NCBI GenBank assembly: GCA_020718315.1
Contig: DYSK01000126.1
Span: 1-5,250, forward strand
Reading direction: 5' to 3'
DNA length: 5,250 nt
DNA from: Draconibacterium orientale
GTDB taxonomy: Bacteria > Bacteroidota > Bacteroidia > Bacteroidales > UBA12170
In this document: positions 1 through 5,250 of the stretch, piece after piece
How the letters are laid out: every line of letters begins with the position of its first letter
Numbering within the stretch: position 1 is the first letter of the stretch
Made by a program: the position numbers and the translations under genes
Notes under the pieces: generated by a model
What the model saw: the letters and a program-made list of their open reading frames with translations, nothing else
Databases searched by the model: none
What the model was told of the DNA's origin: nothing

Positions 1-1251
1 CAAACCGATAATCCATACAATCTCTTTTTCTGAAACCAAGAGCCAAGTGTTCTCTTTTTGAAACCGATTCAATTTAAGGTCGATAAAAAAATCGCTCAGG
101 TGCTTTTTTCCTGTCATTCCCAATGGGAAGAAAACATCGCCCATTTTCCATTTGCGAATTTCCAAAGGAAAGTGCAATTTCTCAAAATCGAGCAAAGCGA
201 TGTTTGGATTTTTCTCTAGTTCGAAAAAATTTAAAACATCCCATTTTAATTGAAGCGGTTCGATTAGCTCGCCCGTTTCGGTCTCTATCAAAAATTCCTT
301 TACAGCCGGAGCTTGTTTTTTTGTTAAAATCAAATTTTCCCTATCTACCAAGAGCACATAGCCGTTTGCATAAAACTGTGCACCAATACTTTTGTTTGAA
401 ATGGCTGCTAAGATTTCTTGAGTAGCCGGAAAACAAAAACCAAAAGGCTTTAAGAACTCGTACAAATACGTTTCCGGATTGGATAAATTATTCAAAACAG
501 CGATAGAAAGCACGACGTTTTCTTTTTCTAAACGAAAAATCTTTTGCCTTTCTTCTTCTATTTTTTGTAAATAAACAGACTCGGCAGCTTGGAAACGCTG
601 CATATTCTGCATAAATGTTTCGCGATAACTAGGTTGAATTTCTTCCAAAACAGGCATCAGACTTTGCCGTAATCTGTTTCGCAGGTATTTTATTTTTTTG
701 TTCGAAGAGTCTTCTCTAAAAACCAAATTGTTTTCTCGAACATAATCAGTTATTTGTTTTCTGTTTGTAAACAAAAGCGGATGAATCAATTTGCCATTTT
801 TGGGTTTGATTCCATGCAATCCGGCAATTCCGGTTCCTCTAAGTTGATTAATAAAAAAAGTTTCAATTGCGTCGTCGATATGATGAGCGGTAGCATAAAC
901 GGCATAGTCGTTTGTTTTGCACAACTCTTCAAACCAAGCAAAACGCAAATCGCGTGCGGCCATTTGGATGGAGCACTTTTTTTCTTTCGCATAGGCGGCT
1001 GCATCACAAATTTTAAGATGAAAGGGAACGGAAAGCTTTTTGGCCAAACTTTCGACCAGTTGGGCATCGCCATCCGATTCTTTGCCGCGAAGCTTGAAAT
1101 TGCAATGAGCCATAGCAAACGGAAAACCGGCAAGCGAAAACAACTGACACATCAAAACAGAATCAATCCCACCGCTTACAGCTAAAAGCACTTTTTCGCC
1201 CTGAGCAACTAGGTTTTCTTTGTTTATAAAATCGATTAATTGATTGTGCAT
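1..1251 (-). CDS. tilS: tRNA(Ile)-lysidine synthase TilS (3' end outside the window)
   Basis: This enzyme attaches lysine to C34 of the CAU-anticodon tRNA-Ile using ATP, so that the tRNA reads AUA as isoleucine; it acts in the cytoplasm and is normally essential. The frame is open from the ATG at 1251-1249 to the window edge, giving 417 residues. The N-terminal PP-loop ATPase domain shows SGGIDS at residues 26-31, AHCNFKLRG at 48-56, and HHIDDAIET at 123-131 followed by LRGTG. The family signature DSSN...YLRN.LR lies at 181-195. The C-terminal TilS domain starts near 358, with PLEIR, GD..FPLGM.G.K and LSDFF at about 362-389, and the last visible residues are WIIGL. Bacteroidota TilS proteins are usually about 430-440 residues, so only a short tail is missing. 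It is the third gene of a leftward group, 42 bases after yraN. A TATTTTTG element ends 4 bases before the ATG. Identification is very secure. Confidence 0.97.
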   Translation of the reverse strand, partial: MHNQLIDFINKENLVAQGEKVLLAVSGGIDSVLMCQLFSLAGFPFAMAHCNFKLRGKESDGDAQLVESLAKKLSVPFHLKICDAAAYAKEKKCSIQMAARDLRFAWFEELCKTNDYAVYATAHHIDDAIETFFINQLRGTGIAGLHGIKPKNGKLIHPLLFTNRKQITDYVRENNLVFREDSSNKKIKYLRNRLRQSLMPVLEEIQPSYRETFMQNMQRFQAAESVYLQKIEEERQKIFRLEKENVVLSIAVLNNLSNPETYLYEFLKPFGFCFPATQEILAAISNKSIGAQFYANGYVLLVDRENLILTKKQAPAVKEFLIETETGELIEPLQLKWDVLNFFELEKNPNIALLDFEKLHFPLEIRKWKMGDVFFPLGMTGKKHLSDFFIDLKLNRFQKENTWLLVSEKEIVWIIGL

Positions 1252-1255
1252 TGTG

Positions 1256-1263
1256 CAAAAATA
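1256..1263 (-). promoter_or_regulatory. Possible internal -7 promoter element before tilS
   Basis: On the minus strand TATTTTTG, followed by C, matches TAnnTTTGY and ends four bases before the tilS ATG at 1251, the same spacing as the LD-carboxypeptidase promoter. No TTTG is seen 19-21 bases upstream. It could be a secondary promoter giving a leaderless tilS transcript, or a chance AT-rich match inside an operon. Confidence 0.3.
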
Positions 1264-1293
1264 CAATTTGTTTAGGAAGGAGTAGTGAGAAAA

Positions 1294-1653
1294 TTATTGG
1301 GGATAAAACGCATCCGAAATGTGCTCGATTTGATGTTTTTTTTCGGCAAAAACGATGGAAATGATATCAAATCTGCATTCCAGGTTCACATTATTTTTTT
1401 CGATGTAGGCATTGGCTGCCCGAATAAGAAAGGATTGTTTTTTGCGTGTTACAGCCGTAAAAGGCTCGCCAAAATAGGCGCTGCTGCGTGTTTTTACTTC
1501 TACAACAACTAAAATATCTTTGTCTTGGGCAATGATATCTACTTCATCCTTCAGAAATCGCCAATTTTTTTCTAATATTTTAAATCCTTTCGAAACCAGA
1601 AAATGTACTGCAAATTCCTCGCCTTTCTTTCCCAATTCGTGTTGTTCTATCAT
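1294..1653 (-). CDS. YraN/UPF0102 family nuclease-fold protein
   Basis: This is a 119-residue protein of the UPF0102 (YraN) family, a widely conserved group with a restriction-endonuclease-like fold whose exact role is not settled. The normal family length is about 110-130 residues, so the gene is complete. Visible signatures are G-KKGEEFA at residues 8-15, an N residue at 30, EVDIIAQD at 37-44, VVVEVKTRS at 49-57 and YFGEP at 60-64. D39, E52 and K54 make up the PD-(D/E)XK-type pattern, so the putative catalytic residues are intact. Most relatives have G-E-x-D where this one has D36-E37-V-D39. The ATG at 1653-1651 is chosen because the protein then starts at the usual distance before the GxxGE motif. 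It lies 35 bases downstream of the LD-carboxypeptidase gene and 42 bases before tilS, all on the same strand, so it is probably co-transcribed. The family is recognised; a function in this organism is not inferred. Confidence 0.93.
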   Translation of the reverse strand: MIEQHELGKKGEEFAVHFLVSKGFKILEKNWRFLKDEVDIIAQDKDILVVVEVKTRSSAYFGEPFTAVTRKKQSFLIRAANAYIEKNNVNLECRFDIISIVFAEKKHQIEHISDAFYPQ

Positions 1654-1688
1654 ATTCTACAAACTTTAGAATGTAAATTTGGTTGAAT

Positions 1689-2591
1689 TTAGAACGAAAG
1701 AATAGATTCCGTCGAATTTGCTTTGAGCGAAACAATTCTTCCCAAAATCAATGCTCTATTGTCGGCAATATGGCCGGCAGGAAAACCAAAAACAACAGGA
1801 AACTTATACTCGCTGCAATGTTCTTCGATGATTTGTTCGGCTGATTTTCCAAACGGAATGGAGTTGTCGCGCATATCATTCATTCCGCCCACTATCAAAG
1901 CAGCCAAATGTTTTAGTTTTCCTGCCCGTTTTAGGTTTATCATCATCCTGTCGATATGATAAAGATATTCGTCAAGATCTTCTATAAAAAGAATTTTATC
2001 TTTCAAATCCATATCAGAAACGGAGCCCATCAAACTGTATAAGATAGAAAGATTCCCGCCCACCAAAACACCTTTTGCATTTCCGGGACGCAAAACTTTT
2101 GTGGGATAAAAATGATGCACATCTAAAACTCCAAACAAAGCTTTTCGCAGACTTTCCGTTGCATTTGTTGGTGCAGCATCTAAAGGAAAATTGATGGGCA
2201 TGGTTGCATGAAGGCTTTCAATTTTAAAGTTGGCATGCACATGACTATGAAAAACGCTAAAATCGGAATATCCAATAAGCCATTTTGGGTGTTGTTTAAA
2301 AAAATCGAAATTCAGTTTGTCAATTAAGCGAACACTTCCATATCCGCCACGCGTGCTTAGAATGGCTTTTATCTCCGGATTGTCCAGAAAATTTTGAAAA
2401 TCTTGTGCTCTTTGTCTGTCGCTTCCACCAAATTGATTTTCTTGAGCAAAAATATGTTGCCCAAATACAGGTTCCAATCCCCAACTTTGCAGCATCTTAA
2501 CGGCAGTGCGGATTTCGTTCATGCTAATTTTGCGAGCCGGCGAAACCAATCCAATTTGGTCTCCTTCTTTTAAAAATGGAGGCGTTTTCAT
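1689..2591 (-). CDS. LD-carboxypeptidase, peptidase family S66 (LdcA/MccF type)
   Basis: This is a 300-residue serine peptidase of family S66. Characterised members either remove the terminal D-Ala from murein tetrapeptides during cell-wall recycling (LdcA) or cleave microcin C-type peptides (MccF). The former is the likelier role, because no microcin genes are nearby. The N-terminal domain shows GDQIGLVSPA at residues 10-19 and STRGGYGS at 79-86. The nucleophile motif GYSD at 107-110 carries Ser109. A GG-N-S stretch at 178-182 is followed by FIEDLDE at 202-208, which includes the probable catalytic Glu204, and by HIDRM. GFPAGH at 269-274 carries the probable catalytic His274. All three triad positions are therefore present. 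There is no signal peptide, which fits a cytoplasmic enzyme. The ATG at 2591-2589 is the only sensible start: it lies 4 bases after a perfect TAAATTTG element and gives the usual N-terminus. It is the first gene of the leftward group. The exact substrate is inferred from the family only. Confidence 0.95.
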   Translation of the reverse strand: MKTPPFLKEGDQIGLVSPARKISMNEIRTAVKMLQSWGLEPVFGQHIFAQENQFGGSDRQRAQDFQNFLDNPEIKAILSTRGGYGSVRLIDKLNFDFFKQHPKWLIGYSDFSVFHSHVHANFKIESLHATMPINFPLDAAPTNATESLRKALFGVLDVHHFYPTKVLRPGNAKGVLVGGNLSILYSLMGSVSDMDLKDKILFIEDLDEYLYHIDRMMINLKRAGKLKHLAALIVGGMNDMRDNSIPFGKSAEQIIEEHCSEYKFPVVFGFPAGHIADNRALILGRIVSLKANSTESILSF

Positions 2592-2595
2592 TCTA

Positions 2596-2628
2596 CAAAT
2601 TTAAACATTATAAAGTAAGCTGTTCAAA
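2596..2628 (-). promoter_or_regulatory. Bacteroidota-type promoter of the LD-carboxypeptidase gene group
   Basis: Read on the minus strand, TTTG at 2628-2625 is followed after exactly 21 bases by TAAATTTG at 2603-2596 and then T. This matches the known Bacteroidota primary sigma factor consensus TTTG-N(19-21)-TAnnTTTGY at every defined position. Only four bases separate the -7 element from the ATG at 2591, so the transcript should start at or almost at the start codon, with no room for a leader. The match is seen in the sequence; activity and start site are inferred. Confidence 0.7.
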
Positions 2629-2634
2629 TTTCCT

Positions 2635-2642
2635 TATTTTTG
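2635..2642 (+). promoter_or_regulatory. Possible -7 promoter element of the rightward gene group
   Basis: TATTTTTG fits the TAnnTTTG element of Bacteroidota promoters and lies 13 bases before the ATG at 2656, in the 64-base gap between divergent genes. No TTTG or TTG is found 19-21 bases upstream; the bases there read TAAAG. Only half of the consensus is therefore present, and in such AT-rich sequence a chance match is possible. If it is used, the leader would be about 5-10 bases long. Confidence 0.4.
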
Positions 2643-2655
2643 ACAAAATTTCAGC

Positions 2656-3177
2656 ATGGCTCTTATTCTAAAAGTGAAAGGCGTTTTGCCAAGTATTGGG
2701 AAAAATTGTTTTTTGGCCGATAATGCTACACTCGTAGGCGATGTGGTGATGGGCGAAAATTGCAGCGTTTGGTTCAATGCGGTTGTTCGTGGCGATGTTC
2801 ACAGCATCAGAATTGGGAATAATGTAAATATCCAGGACGGAGCAATCATTCATTGTACTTACCAAAAAGCGGCTGTAACCATTGGCAGCAATGTTTCGAT
2901 TGCTCACAATGCCATTGTTCATGGTTGTACTATACACGACAACGTTTTGGTTGGAATGGGCGCTATTTTGATGGACGATGTAGTGGTGGAAAGCAATTCG
3001 ATCATAGCCGCCGGAGCCGTTGTTTCAAAAGGAACTCATATTTTATCGGGAAGCGTTTGGGCGGGCGTTCCGGCAAAAAAAATTAAAGATATTGATGAAC
3101 AGTTGCTCAAAGGGGAAGTCAATAGAATCTCCGAATCTTATTCAATGTATGCAAGTTGGTACGATATAAATGAATAA
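2656..3177 (+). CDS. Gamma-carbonic-anhydrase-like hexapeptide-repeat protein (YrdA/PaaY type)
   Basis: This is a 173-residue left-handed beta-helix protein of the gamma-carbonic-anhydrase superfamily, which forms trimers with a metal held by histidines at the subunit interface. Hexapeptide turns are visible throughout, for example the IG-N and VGD repeats between residues 14 and 135. The family core reads SVWFNAVVRGD at 37-47, then NIQDGAIIHC at 58-67 and IAHNAIVHGC at 82-91. The three expected metal ligands are His66, His84 and His89, and the active-site companions Arg45, Asp47, Gln60 and Asp61 are also present. The spacing of Gln60, His66, His84 and His89 fits the family pattern. The C-terminal segment SGSVWAGVPAKKI near 151-163 is also typical. 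Many relatives of the YrdA/PaaY branch have weak or undetected carbonic anhydrase activity, so the enzyme assignment stays open. It leads the rightward group and overlaps or abuts coaD. Confidence 0.93.
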   Translation: MALILKVKGVLPSIGKNCFLADNATLVGDVVMGENCSVWFNAVVRGDVHSIRIGNNVNIQDGAIIHCTYQKAAVTIGSNVSIAHNAIVHGCTIHDNVLVGMGAILMDDVVVESNSIIAAGAVVSKGTHILSGSVWAGVPAKKIKDIDEQLLKGEVNRISESYSMYASWYDINE

Positions 3178-3649
3178 AATGAAAAAAATAGCTGTATTTC
3201 CGGGTTCTTTCGATCCCATCACCTGTGGGCATGCTTCGATTATTCGCAGGGCTTTGCCACTATTCGATAAAGTGATTGTGGCCATTGGCGTAAATACGCT
3301 CAAAAGCAATTATTTTGATTTAGAAACACGAATAAATATGATTCAGGCAGTTTTTGCCGATGCCGAAAAAGTGAGCGTGCAGAGTTATTCCGGCCTAACA
3401 ATCGATTTTTGTAAACAAGTAAATGCCGGTTTTATTTTGCGCGGATTGCGTACATCGGCCGATTTTGAATTTGAACGCAGTATTGGGCAAATAAACAAAC
3501 AATTGCAAGAAGATATTGAAACCGTTTTTTTGCTTACCCAACCCGAACATACGGCGCTTAATTCTTCCATTGTTCGCGATATCTTGCGCTACAAAGGCGA
3601 TGTTCGAAAATTTGTTCCTGCAGCCATTCTTCCTTTTCTTCAACAATAA
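3170..3649 (+). CDS. coaD: Phosphopantetheine adenylyltransferase CoaD
   Basis: CoaD transfers AMP from ATP to 4'-phosphopantetheine, the penultimate step of coenzyme A synthesis, in the cytoplasm. From the first ATG the protein has 159 residues, normal for the family. It shows the nucleotidyltransferase motif FPGSFDPITCGH at residues 10-21 (His21 is the catalytic HxGH-type histidine), SGLTIDF at 74-80, RGLRTSADFEFE at 91-102, and LNSSIVRDI at 130-138, equivalent to the ISSSxxR motif. An Asn replaces the first Ser there, which I believe is common in Bacteroidota relatives. Two starts are possible. ATG 3170 overlaps the previous gene by 8 bases. ATG 3179 (Met4) follows that gene's stop by one base and gives MKKIAVFPGSFDP, the same N-terminal spacing as E. 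coli CoaD. The later start looks more typical; the longer frame is given because it cannot be excluded. Translational coupling with the upstream gene is likely either way. Confidence 0.97.
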   Translation: MNKMKKIAVFPGSFDPITCGHASIIRRALPLFDKVIVAIGVNTLKSNYFDLETRINMIQAVFADAEKVSVQSYSGLTIDFCKQVNAGFILRGLRTSADFEFERSIGQINKQLQEDIETVFLLTQPEHTALNSSIVRDILRYKGDVRKFVPAAILPFLQQ

Positions 3650-3697
3650 TGTGTGTTGGCAGTTGCAATGTTTAAAATCAATCTTTAAAAATCTCCC

Positions 3698-5140
3698 ATG
3701 CTTCAATATCTAAAAAAACTGATCTTTTTTTCATTTCTTCTTTTCATAGCAGATGTTTCTGCTTTGCCCACATTTATCAATGGAAAAGCAATCCGTGGCA
3801 GTGGTTTGCTTATTCGCTTGAACACTTATACCGATCAAATCAGTTTCCAGGAAAGCATTCTGGATATGGAAGAAATAAAGTCGGACGAACTTTTTCAATT
3901 GGGTTTCGAGATAGCCGATATTCAGGAAGTATTTTTAAACATTGGAAATCAATCATTTTCGTTTTATGCTCAAGCCGGAAAATCGTATCACCTAACAATT
4001 GATAATATTGAAGTACTTCCCAAAAGTGCGCTTGCTGAGCAAAATCCATTGCACATTGTTTGGAACGAAAAAAACGAACTCAACGAAGTGATTGATAATT
4101 TTAACTATGAATTTGGCGATTTTTTGGAGACTAATTTCATCGCTTTGTACAAAAATAGAGATGCAAAACTGTTAGGTGCCTTCGAACAGGAAATCGAAAA
4201 AAAACGAAGTGAAACAAAAAGTTTGAGTGAGCATGAACAGGCTTTTTTCAAAGATTATATCGCCTATCAATTTGCCGATCTGAAATATGCCTCTCAAACC
4301 GTTTCCGACAAAACCCTTGGCGAAACATATTTTCAAAACAAACCCGTTTTGTACAACAATTCAAGCTATATGCTTTTCTTTCAGCATTATTTCAATCAAT
4401 ATTTTTCATCGGGCAAACGAACAATCAACTATCACGAATTTGTGGATTTGATGCGCACCCTAAAGAATCTTGCTCAGCTTATGGATTTTGTAGGAAAAGA
4501 CCCGGTTTTGGTGCAAGAGCGATTGCGCGAATTGGTGCTTTTGAATGCATTAAAAGAAATCTATTACAACAAAGATTTTGATTCGGTAAAAGTCGGCTCT
4601 CTGATCAAATCAATCGCCTTACAAAGCAAATTTAAAGAACATAAGAAAATAGGAGTGGCCGTTTTGAATCAATTAACTGCCTTGAAAACAGGTATGTTGG
4701 CTCCCTCGTTGGAGCTTAAATCAACTGCCGGTACAGTCAAAAATCTGACCTATTACCAAGGAAAGTACGTTTATCTGTTTTTTATTTCCGACAATTGTCA
4801 GGCTTGCGAGCAAGATTTATCTGCAATTCGAATGCTGAACGAAAAATACCGAAACGACATTGCTTTTGTGAGTGTGTTAGTAAATTACACCAAAAACGGA
4901 CAAAACAAACTCAGTCAGTTGCCCAATACACCTTGGGACAAATTATTGTTTGCCAACAATTTTAATTTGCTAAATACCTATAAAGTGCGCAGTTTTCCGT
5001 TGTATATTCTTTTGGACCGAGAAGGGAAAATTTTGCTTTATCCGGCCAAAAAGCCGCATGAAGACATTGATCGTTTTTTCGATTATTTGATCCAACGCGA
5101 TAAGGCCAAAAACACCAAGCCGGATGAATTGTTTCGTTAA
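3698..5140 (+). CDS. Secreted TlpA/thioredoxin-like protein with CQAC motif
   Basis: This is a 480-residue protein of the large Bacteroidota group of TlpA-like thiol-disulfide proteins. Residues 1-22 form a Sec signal peptide: positive Lys6 and Lys7, a hydrophobic stretch LIFFSFLLFI, and a V-S-A cleavage site before Leu23. There is no lipobox cysteine, so a soluble periplasmic protein is inferred. Residues 23-110 are beta-rich and end with AGKSYHLTID at 93-102, resembling the N-terminal beta domain of DUF4369-type TlpA proteins. Residues 120-330 look mainly helical and match no family I can name. The thioredoxin fold spans about 333-465: APSLEL at 335-340, then C367-Q-A-C370, and the cis-proline loop SFPLYILLD with Pro434. 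These are the only two cysteines in the protein. The usual WC of TlpA is replaced by N-C. It follows coaD by 48 bases with no clear terminator, and its stop interlocks with the opposing gene. Substrate unknown. Confidence 0.88.
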   Translation: MLQYLKKLIFFSFLLFIADVSALPTFINGKAIRGSGLLIRLNTYTDQISFQESILDMEEIKSDELFQLGFEIADIQEVFLNIGNQSFSFYAQAGKSYHLTIDNIEVLPKSALAEQNPLHIVWNEKNELNEVIDNFNYEFGDFLETNFIALYKNRDAKLLGAFEQEIEKKRSETKSLSEHEQAFFKDYIAYQFADLKYASQTVSDKTLGETYFQNKPVLYNNSSYMLFFQHYFNQYFSSGKRTINYHEFVDLMRTLKNLAQLMDFVGKDPVLVQERLRELVLLNALKEIYYNKDFDSVKVGSLIKSIALQSKFKEHKKIGVAVLNQLTALKTGMLAPSLELKSTAGTVKNLTYYQGKYVYLFFISDNCQACEQDLSAIRMLNEKYRNDIAFVSVLVNYTKNGQNKLSQLPNTPWDKLLFANNFNLLNTYKVRSFPLYILLDREGKILLYPAKKPHEDIDRFFDYLIQRDKAKNTKPDELFR

Positions 5141-5250
5141 GTGTTTTCGCGCTTAAAAAAACTGAAATTTACGCTGCCATAGTTTCGGTGATCGAAAAAA
5201 TGAGGATGATTGGCAAAGGAATATTTTTTGGAGTGTTCGATCACGAAAAC
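5137..5250 (-). CDS. rsmD: C-terminal end of a probable RsmD 16S rRNA methyltransferase (5' part outside the window)
   Basis: The minus strand is open from the window edge at 5250 to a TAA at 5139-5137, giving 37 residues. They contain VIEHSKKYSF, then a HP pair, then RNYGSVNFSFFKR. This matches my recollection of the C-terminal tail of Bacteroidota RsmD proteins (EH-K---F--HP-F---R-YG-V-FS-F), the enzyme that methylates G966 of 16S rRNA with S-adenosylmethionine as donor. The catalytic NPPY motif and SAM-binding region would lie outside the window, so the call rests on the tail alone. In many bacteria rsmD sits beside coaD, which supports it; here a TlpA-like gene lies between them and rsmD points the opposite way. 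Its last codons run into the stop codon of that gene, so the two ends overlap by four bases. Confidence 0.75.
   Translation of the reverse strand, partial: VFVIEHSKKYSFANHPHFFDHRNYGSVNFSFFKRENT

Noticed and set aside
123..425. A 100-residue plus-strand open frame.
   Set aside because: It is antisense to the conserved C-terminal part of tilS and shows no recognisable domain.
754..1185. A 143-residue plus-strand open frame and a 115-residue minus-strand frame (786-1133) in the same stretch.
   Set aside because: Both lie within tilS in other frames. The tilS frame carries the PP-loop and HHIDDAIET motifs without interruption, while these frames show no family features.
1275..1512. A plus-strand frame starting at GTG 1285 with a strong Shine-Dalgarno-like AGGAAGGAG just upstream.
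   Set aside because: The AAGGAG is only two bases from the GTG, too close to work normally. The other genes here show no Shine-Dalgarno, and the frame is antisense to the well-supported YraN-type gene.
2592..2655. A small RNA or riboswitch in the divergent intergenic region.
   Set aside because: The 64 bases are filled by promoter elements and I see no stable stem-loop or known riboswitch pattern.
3671..3693. A near direct repeat TTTAAAATC / TTTAAAAATC between coaD and the TlpA-like gene, considered as a regulatory site or terminator.
   Set aside because: It is short and AT-only in most positions, forms no GC-rich stem followed by a T-run, and lacks a TAnnTTTG element. An AT-rich stretch before a start codon is enough to explain it.
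3395..3706. Minus-strand open frames of 103 and 61 residues opposite coaD.
   Set aside because: They are shadows of coaD, which has all its catalytic motifs; nothing supports an antisense gene.

Overview
The window reads as an ordinary, gene-dense chromosomal segment of a low-GC member of the Bacteroidota. The evidence is the protein flavour of every gene, the absence of Shine-Dalgarno sequences at the starts, and a promoter matching the Bacteroidota consensus TTTG-N(19-21)-TAnnTTTG between the two divergent gene groups. I see no mobile element, phage gene, CRISPR array, tRNA or rRNA.

Left part, minus strand (1-2591): a three-gene group transcribed leftward from about 2596. The order is a peptidase S66 LD-carboxypeptidase (1689-2591), a YraN/UPF0102 nuclease-fold protein (1294-1653), and tRNA(Ile)-lysidine synthase TilS (1251 down to position 1, running off the window and missing only its last residues). 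Gaps are 35 and 42 bases, so one operon is plausible.

Centre (2592-2655): a 64-base divergent promoter region serving both directions.

Right part, plus strand (2656-5140): a gamma-carbonic-anhydrase-like hexapeptide-repeat protein (2656-3177), phosphopantetheine adenylyltransferase CoaD (3170-3649, overlapping or abutting the previous gene), and a secreted TlpA/thioredoxin-like protein with a CQAC active site (3698-5140). The right edge holds the C-terminal end of a minus-strand gene (5137-5250) that looks like the 16S rRNA methyltransferase RsmD. Its stop codon interlocks with that of the TlpA-like gene in one TTAA.

Together the genes are housekeeping: decoding (TilS, RsmD), cell-wall recycling (LD-carboxypeptidase), coenzyme A synthesis (CoaD) and envelope redox or folding (TlpA-like). 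No previously undescribed system is evident. The points most worth a second look are TAnnTTTG elements set against start codons, which suggest leaderless or near-leaderless transcripts, the interlocked convergent stops, and the secreted thioredoxin-like protein with an unassigned N-terminal two-thirds.
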